From Clostridium sp. CAG:167 (GTDB lineage Bacteria > Bacillota > Clostridia > Lachnospirales > Lachnospiraceae): a DNA stretch of 10,111 nucleotides. The stretch is from positions 1 through 10,111 of the forward strand of contig HF998267.1 in assembly GCA_000433735.1 (NCBI GenBank), in the 5' to 3' direction. The position numbers and the translations under genes are program-made. The notes below the pieces were generated by a model that worked only from the letters and a program-made list of their open reading frames with translations, searched no databases and was not told where the DNA came from. Below, piece after piece: positions 6,893 through 10,111 of this stretch (its first letter is position 1; the number at the start of each line of letters is the position of its first letter).

Positions 6893-7025
6893 GCAACTCA
6901 TGAAAAAACTTGCATTCCGTGAGCGCTTTCGCTACAACAAAGGCGCAGAAGTATCGACATGCACAGAACGCATGCCTGATACTTGCGTCTTTGTACTCAC
7001 TTCATGCAAGTTTTTTATGAGTTGC
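6893..7025. repeat. Long imperfect palindrome, branched hairpin (mobile palindromic repeat or ncRNA)
   Basis: Non-coding 133-bp element. Outer arms 6893-6914 and 7005-7025 pair over 21 bp with one bulged G (6902). Inside are GTGAG (6919-6923) with CTCAC (6996-7000), a side hairpin AGCG-CTTT-CGCT (6922-6933), ACAAAGGCGC (6937-6946) with GCGTCTTTGT (6985-6994), AAGTATC (6949-6955) with GATACTT (6978-6984), and an apical CATGC (6958-6962)/GCATG (6970-6974) closing a 7-nt loop. The 10-bp helix contains one pair (6943/6988) that is G-U only if the plus strand is the RNA. Weaker pairing extends out to 6881-7039. It lies between the methyltransferase terminator and the ligase promoter. Large palindromes of this size are typical of ERIC/MITE-like intergenic repeats; a three-way junction would also fit a structured RNA. 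No plus-strand promoter and no target-site duplication were found. Confidence 0.7.
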
Positions 7026-7035
7026 TGGGATATTA

Positions 7036-7061
7036 AAAGGCGGCCTGCACTGGCCGCCTTT
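7036..7061. terminator. Bidirectional intrinsic terminator after the methyltransferase gene
   Basis: Perfect 10-bp stem AAAGGCGGCC (7036-7045) / GGCCGCCTTT (7052-7061) with a 6-nt loop. On the minus strand it sits 22 bp past the methyltransferase stop and its T-tract reads TTTTAATA. On the plus strand it is followed by a T-rich CTTTGTTTG, so it could also end a plus-strand transcript from the palindromic element. Confidence 0.88.
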
Positions 7062-7083
7062 CTTTGTTTGTCTGATGCCATCC

Positions 7084-8199
7084 TTATCCCCACACTTCTT
7101 CGGCGATTTCTTTTACCAGTTTTAATTTTGCCCACTGCTCGTCTTCCGTCAGTTTATTTCCGATCTCGCAGGAAGCAAATCCGCACTGTGGGCTCAGGCA
7201 CAGTCTGTCAAGCGGTACATACTTTGCTGCCTCATGGATTCTTGCGATCACTGTTTCCTTATCTTCCAGAACCGGTGATTTGGTTGTGATCAGTCCGAGG
7301 ACTACTTTCTTGTCTGCGGACACTTTGGCAAGTGGTGCAAATCCGCCGGATCTCTCATCATCATACTCAAGGAACAGGGCATCTACCCTTTCTTTTGCAA
7401 ATACATAATCTGCCACGGAATCGTATGGTCCGCTTGTGAAGAAAGTAGAGTGATAGTTTCCTCTACAGATATGGGATGTGATCACCATATCTTCCGGTTT
7501 TTCTTCCAGTGCCAGGTTATTTACCTCCAGAAGCTGTGCCTTTACTTCCTCCAGATCAATACCAAGAGATTTGTATCTCTGCTTGGCAGCCTCTCCTACG
7601 ATGGCACCCCAGGTACAGTCATCCAGCTGAAGGTTGCGGCATCCTGCCTCGTAAAACTGCCTGATCACTTCCTGATATCCTTTTCCGATATCCTGGATCA
7701 GTTCTTCATTGGTGGGATAAAACTTTCTGGTGCTTTCAAAGTTAGCCGGAACGATCAGCTGCTGAAGCATCTGGGCCGGTGCCGGAATGGTATATTTTGC
7801 TACTGTATTTTCATCTTCAAACTGTTTTAAGAACTTAAAATACTCTACAAATGGATGTGGCTTTGCCTTGATCTTTCCTACCAGATAGGTGTCGTCCAGC
7901 ACAGCCAGTTCTGCATCAAAGCGAACACCGTTTCCGGTATTTTCATGCTCCACGCCTTCAAATCCCCACATAAAATCCAGATGCCAGAAGGTTCTGCGGA
8001 ACTCTCCATCGGTGATCACATGGAATCCAAGTTCTTTCTGTTTTGCTACTACTTTGGTGATTTCTTCATTCACAACCTTGTCAAAGGCTTCTTTTGTGAT
8101 CTGCCCATCCTGGTATGCCGCCTTGGCGTCTTTCAGTGCCTGTGGTCTCAAAAAACTTCCCACAAAATCATATCGAAAAGGTGTCTTTAATGTACTCAT
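7084..8199 (-). CDS. MetE C-terminal-domain / YxjG-like methyltransferase
   Basis: Cytoplasmic, zinc-dependent, cobalamin-independent methyltransferase of the MetE C-terminal family (YxjG/YxjH type), expected to methylate homocysteine or a related thiol to give methionine; the methyl donor is uncertain because the MetE N-terminal folate domain is absent. The product from the ATG at 8199 is 371 aa. Zinc ligands of the family are all present: His243 and Cys245 in TSHICRGNYHS, Glu278 in FLEYDDERSG, and Cys339 in SPQCGFASC. The N-terminal FVGSFLRP and GFHVITDGEFRRTFWHLDF segments are also characteristic. An in-frame ATG at 8244 would add 15 residues but has no ribosome site; GGAGGA (8207-8212) lies 7 nt before the chosen ATG, and FVGSFLRP then sits near the N-terminus as usual. 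It follows the LysR gene by 93 bp with its own predicted promoter and a LysR-type dyad, and ends at a strong terminator. Confidence 0.93.
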   Translation of the reverse strand: MSTLKTPFRYDFVGSFLRPQALKDAKAAYQDGQITKEAFDKVVNEEITKVVAKQKELGFHVITDGEFRRTFWHLDFMWGFEGVEHENTGNGVRFDAELAVLDDTYLVGKIKAKPHPFVEYFKFLKQFEDENTVAKYTIPAPAQMLQQLIVPANFESTRKFYPTNEELIQDIGKGYQEVIRQFYEAGCRNLQLDDCTWGAIVGEAAKQRYKSLGIDLEEVKAQLLEVNNLALEEKPEDMVITSHICRGNYHSTFFTSGPYDSVADYVFAKERVDALFLEYDDERSGGFAPLAKVSADKKVVLGLITTKSPVLEDKETVIARIHEAAKYVPLDRLCLSPQCGFASCEIGNKLTEDEQWAKLKLVKEIAEEVWG

Positions 8200-8206
8200 T
8201 TTTATA

Positions 8207-8212
8207 TCCTCC
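8207..8212 (-). promoter_or_regulatory. Ribosome binding site deciding the methyltransferase start
   Basis: GGAGGA on the minus strand, 7 nt before the ATG at 8199. It places the upstream in-frame ATG at 8244 out of use. Confidence 0.8.
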
Positions 8213-8234
8213 GTTTTTCTCTTAACTTTAGGAT

Positions 8235-8263
8235 ATTGTATCATCTATTGTTTTTTTTATAAA
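8235..8263 (-). promoter_or_regulatory. Predicted promoter of the methyltransferase gene
   Basis: Minus strand: TTTATA (8263-8258), 17-bp spacer, TACAAT (8240-8235). The -10 is good (5/6) and the -35 poor (4/6), as expected of an activator-dependent promoter. Predicted start near 8228. It overlaps an AT-rich stretch with an 8-bp A-tract. Confidence 0.5.
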
Positions 8264-8283
8264 ATACATAAAACCACGGCTTA

Positions 8284-8304
8284 TCCATAGTTTCAATCTA
8301 TGGA
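8284..8304. promoter_or_regulatory. LysR-type regulator binding dyad upstream of the methyltransferase
   Basis: Perfect 7-bp inverted repeat TCCATAG-N7-CTATGGA whose core ATAG-N7-CTAT contains the T-N11-A signature of LysR-type binding sites. Its centre (8294) is about 66 bp upstream of the predicted methyltransferase start site, the usual recognition-site position for these activators. It overlaps the stop codon of the LysR gene, so it is partly within the coding end. A weak hairpin or terminator role is an alternative, but no T-tract follows directly. Confidence 0.55.
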
Positions 8305-9198
8305 CAGATAGTTTTTCAATGCTTCCATATAGGTTCTGGCATACTGGCTGAAAATAATATTTTCCTTTCGCACCACACCGATGCGCATTGTCCTGTCCAC
8401 TAAAAGAGGCTTTGCAATAATATCACTGCCGTTTAATTTATGATCGATGACACCGCTGCTTACGGTAAATCCATTGAGACCGATCACCAGATTAAACAAG
8501 GTTGCCCGGTCCCGCACCTGGATGATCTTGGGAAAATCCAGCATGCTGATAAATTCCTCTGAAAAATAAAAGGAATTCCGGTTTCCCTGTTCATATACAA
8601 GATAGGGATATGGTTCCAGATCTGCCATGGTGATCACATCCCGGTCTGCCAGCGGATGCTCTCTGCATATAAAGACATGAGGTTTTGCCACATACAATTG
8701 CTCAAAAACAAGCTGGTTATTCTTGATCAGTTTTGTGAGAACCTCTTCGTTGTGCTCTGATAGATAGATCACGCCGATTTCACTTTTTCCGTTTGCCACA
8801 TCTTCCATGATCTCCCCGGTCTGGGTCTCCCGGATAATAAAGTTGTAGCGGTCTGCATCATATTTTTTTATAAGATCCACAAAGGCATTGACGGCAAATG
8901 AATAGTGCTGACAGGACACAGAAAACTTGGGGCTTCGTTTCTCTCCCTTGATAAAATATTCCTTCATATGATCTGCCTGTTCCAGAAGCATCCTGGCAAA
9001 AGAAAGCAGTTCCTCTCCCTCTCTTGTTGCTGCCACGCCCTTATTGGACCGGACAAATGCCTTGATCCCCATTTCTTTTTCGAGATTGGAAATTGCCGTG
9101 CTCAAGGATGGCTGTGATACAAACAGTTTTTCTGCCGCCTCTGTAATATTTCCACAGTCTGCCACCGTTACCAGATAAGTAAGCTGCTGTAATGTCAT
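8293..9198 (-). CDS. LysR-family transcriptional regulator
   Basis: DNA-binding regulator of 301 aa. Residues 1-60 form the winged helix-turn-helix (MTLQQLTYLVTVADCGNITE, then AAEKLFVSQPSLSTAISNLE), followed by a linker helix and a periplasmic-binding-protein-like effector domain (about 90-295; PKFSVSCQHYSFAVNAF, GEIGVIY-like KSEIGVIYLSE, HPLADRDVITMADLEPYPYL). Length is standard. An upstream ATG at 9216 would add six residues (MERRNT) but has no ribosome site; GGAGGA at 9204-9209 is 5 nt from the ATG at 9198, and LysR proteins normally begin with this MTLQQL-type segment. The gene lies directly upstream of, and in the same direction as, the methyltransferase, with a LysR-type dyad before it, so activation of methyl-transfer or methionine supply in response to a sulfur metabolite is the likely role; the effector is unknown. 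Confidence 0.95.
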   Translation of the reverse strand: MTLQQLTYLVTVADCGNITEAAEKLFVSQPSLSTAISNLEKEMGIKAFVRSNKGVAATREGEELLSFARMLLEQADHMKEYFIKGEKRSPKFSVSCQHYSFAVNAFVDLIKKYDADRYNFIIRETQTGEIMEDVANGKSEIGVIYLSEHNEEVLTKLIKNNQLVFEQLYVAKPHVFICREHPLADRDVITMADLEPYPYLVYEQGNRNSFYFSEEFISMLDFPKIIQVRDRATLFNLVIGLNGFTVSSGVIDHKLNGSDIIAKPLLVDRTMRIGVVRKENIIFSQYARTYMEALKNYLSID

Positions 9199-9203
9199 GG
9201 TGT

Positions 9204-9209
9204 TCCTCC
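9204..9209 (-). promoter_or_regulatory. Ribosome binding site deciding the LysR start
   Basis: GGAGGA on the minus strand, 5 nt before the ATG at 9198. The alternative ATG at 9216 is preceded only by A-rich sequence. Confidence 0.8.
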
Positions 9210-9231
9210 GTTCCATCTATGTTTTTCTGAT

Positions 9232-9237
9232 ATTATA
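9232..9237 (-). promoter_or_regulatory. Predicted -10 box of the LysR gene
   Basis: Perfect TATAAT on the minus strand, 33 bp upstream of the LysR start codon. No good -35 box is visible at 16-18 bp; that position falls within the dnaJ terminator stem, so the promoter may be weak or depend on an activator. Confidence 0.45.
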
Positions 9238-9238
9238 A

Positions 9239-9298
9239 CATAAAAACTCCCTCCATCCGACTATCTTTTTTTCAAAAGAATAGCCAGACAAAGGGAGT
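9239..9298 (-). terminator. Intrinsic terminator of dnaJ
   Basis: On the minus strand a long hairpin starts 12 bp after the dnaJ stop: ACTCCCT (9298-9292) pairs with AGGGAGT (9252-9246), and the interior continues with TCTGGCTAT / ATAGTCGGA and CTTTT / AAAAG around a short loop. A TTTTTAT tract follows the stem. It merges with the LysR promoter region. Confidence 0.85.
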
Positions 9299-9310
9299 GT
9301 CTGTATCACT

Positions 9311-10111
9311 TTACAGTCGTTTCTTTTTCTTTTCTTTTCCTTCAAAGCTGTTTTCCAACTGCTCCAAAAGTTTCTTCTGCTCTCTTGTAAGACTGGTTGG
9401 CACATCTACTACCAAATCTACATAGTGATTTCCGCGCATCTTCTTGTTACGAAGAGACGGAACTCCTTTACCGCGAAGTCTTACACGGGTTCCGGTCTGG
9501 GTGCCGGCTTTTACATTGTATGCCACATCACCGTCAATGGTGTGGATGATCACATCGCCGCCAAGGGCTGCCTTTGGATAAGATATTTTCACTGTGGAAT
9601 AAATATCGTAATTGCTGCGCTGGAATTCTTTGTGGTTTTCCACATATACTTCCACCAGCAGATCCCCTCTGGCACCGCCGTTTTGTCCCGGCTCACCTTT
9701 GCCTCTCAGGCGCACACTCTGTCCCTGATCAATACCGGCTGGAATGGATACCTGCAATTTTTCTTTGGTGCTGGTATAACCATTTCCATGGCAGTCCGGA
9801 CATTTTTCTTTCACAATGGTTCCTTTACCGCCACATTCCGGACAGGTCGTTACATTCTGTACCATACCAAACAGAGACTGCTGGGAGTGGACGATCTGTC
9901 CCCGTCCATTACATTTAGGACAGGTTTCACGCTTGGGACCGGCTTTTGCACCGGAACCGCCGCATGTTTTACACTCTACTTTTGTTGGAATCTCGATCTC
10001 TTTTTCCGTTCCAAAGCAAGCCTCTTCAAAGGTGATACGAACCTGTGTCCGCAGATTGGCACCTCTTTGTGGTGCATTCGGATCCGCTCTTCGGCTACGG
10101 CCTCCAAAACC
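9311..10111 (-). CDS. dnaJ: Chaperone DnaJ (Hsp40), C-terminal part
   Basis: Co-chaperone that delivers unfolded substrates to DnaK and stimulates its ATPase. The frame stays open to the window edge; 266 codons are present of roughly 370-390, so the J domain and most of the G/F linker are outside. Counting from the window edge, residues 1-4 (GFGG) are the end of the G/F region, then comes client-binding domain start [20 protein letters not shown] (19-38), and the zinc region with all four CxxCxGxG repeats (Cys47/50, 64/67, 90/93, 104/107). C-terminal domains I and II follow, with [20 protein letters not shown] and [20 protein letters not shown] as recognisable segments. The tail is very basic (GKEKKKKRL). 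All eight zinc cysteines are intact, which marks it as a type-I DnaJ. A shorter reading from the Met at 9865 is an internal codon, not the start. A terminator follows. Confidence 0.97.
   Translation of the reverse strand, partial: GFGGRSRRADPNAPQRGANLRTQVRITFEEACFGTEKEIEIPTKVECKTCGGSGAKAGPKRETCPKCNGRGQIVHSQQSLFGMVQNVTTCPECGGKGTIVKEKCPDCHGNGYTSTKEKLQVSIPAGIDQGQSVRLRGKGEPGQNGGARGDLLVEVYVENHKEFQRSNYDIYSTVKISYPKAALGGDVIIHTIDGDVAYNVKAGTQTGTRVRLRGKGVPSLRNKKMRGNHYVDLVVDVPTSLTREQKKLLEQLENSFEGKEKKKKRL

Noticed and set aside
6793..7025. Riboswitch or structured 5' leader for the phenylacetate-CoA ligase operon
   Set aside because: A near-consensus promoter (TTGCCA-17-TATAAT at 6857-6829) lies between the palindrome and the gene, leaving only about 30 nt of leader.
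6900..7289. Plus-strand ORF of 129 aa
   Set aside because: It starts inside the palindromic element, crosses the terminator and continues antisense to the methyltransferase gene; no ribosome site and no recognisable domain.
8200..8244. Fifteen-residue N-terminal extension of the methyltransferase (MIQYPKVKRK...)
   Set aside because: No ribosome site before the ATG at 8244, and the extension would cover the predicted promoter's start site near 8228.
9218..9242. TATGTT/AACATA inverted repeat over the LysR -10 box as an autoregulatory LysR site
   Set aside because: Six-bp AT-rich arms with 13-bp spacer do not match the ATAG-N7-CTAT dyad at 8284-8304 and are likely by chance in AT-rich DNA.

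Overview
The window reads as a chromosomal segment of a low-to-moderate GC Firmicute, most likely a gut Clostridia/Lachnospiraceae member. Grounds: strong AGGAGG-type Shine-Dalgarno sites before nearly every gene, TATAAT-type promoters, intrinsic terminators with T-tracts, and a gene mix typical of that group (AGCS symporter, phenylacetate-CoA ligase beside a tandem-ACT protein, DHH phosphoesterase, MetE-C/YxjG-like methyltransferase). The assignment is inference from gene content; there is no rRNA or other taxonomic marker. No IS element, prophage, CRISPR array, tRNA or rRNA was seen.

Layout. (1) 1-998 (+): C-terminal third of a Ca2+-type P-type ATPase, cut by the window edge. (2) 990-3274 (-): two-gene operon, DHH/DHHA1 phosphoesterase followed 8 nt later by a lipoprotein with a DUF3887-like domain and a degenerate alpha/beta-hydrolase domain; its end overlaps the ATPase end by 9 bp. 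(3) 3275-3596: divergent intergenic region with a good promoter, framed by a perfect 9-bp inverted repeat, driving a 68-codon orphan ORF (+) that overlaps the end of the next gene. (4) 3574-6792 (-): three-gene operon, phenylacetate-CoA ligase, tandem-ACT protein and AGCS-family Na+/amino-acid symporter, with a near-consensus promoter at 6829-6857. (5) 6858-7083: gene-free stretch with a long imperfect palindrome (core 6893-7025) foldable into a branched hairpin, then a bidirectional intrinsic terminator. (6) 7084-9198 (-): LysR-type regulator followed by a MetE-C/YxjG-like methyltransferase, with a classical LysR-type binding dyad centred about 66 bp upstream of the predicted methyltransferase start site. 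(7) 9246-10111 (-): terminator and C-terminal two-thirds of DnaJ, open at the window edge.

Functional reading. The ligase/ACT/symporter operon suggests uptake of an amino acid coupled to CoA activation of an aromatic or aryl acid, with the ACT protein as a candidate amino-acid sensor. The LysR/methyltransferase pair looks like a self-contained methionine or methyl-transfer module under local activation. The rest is housekeeping or envelope-related (DnaJ, DHH nuclease/phosphatase, Ca2+ pump, lipoprotein). I did not find a clearly new multi-gene system. The most unexplained items are the branched palindrome at 6893-7025, the inverted-repeat-framed promoter of the orphan ORF, and the hydrolase domain with lost catalytic motifs.
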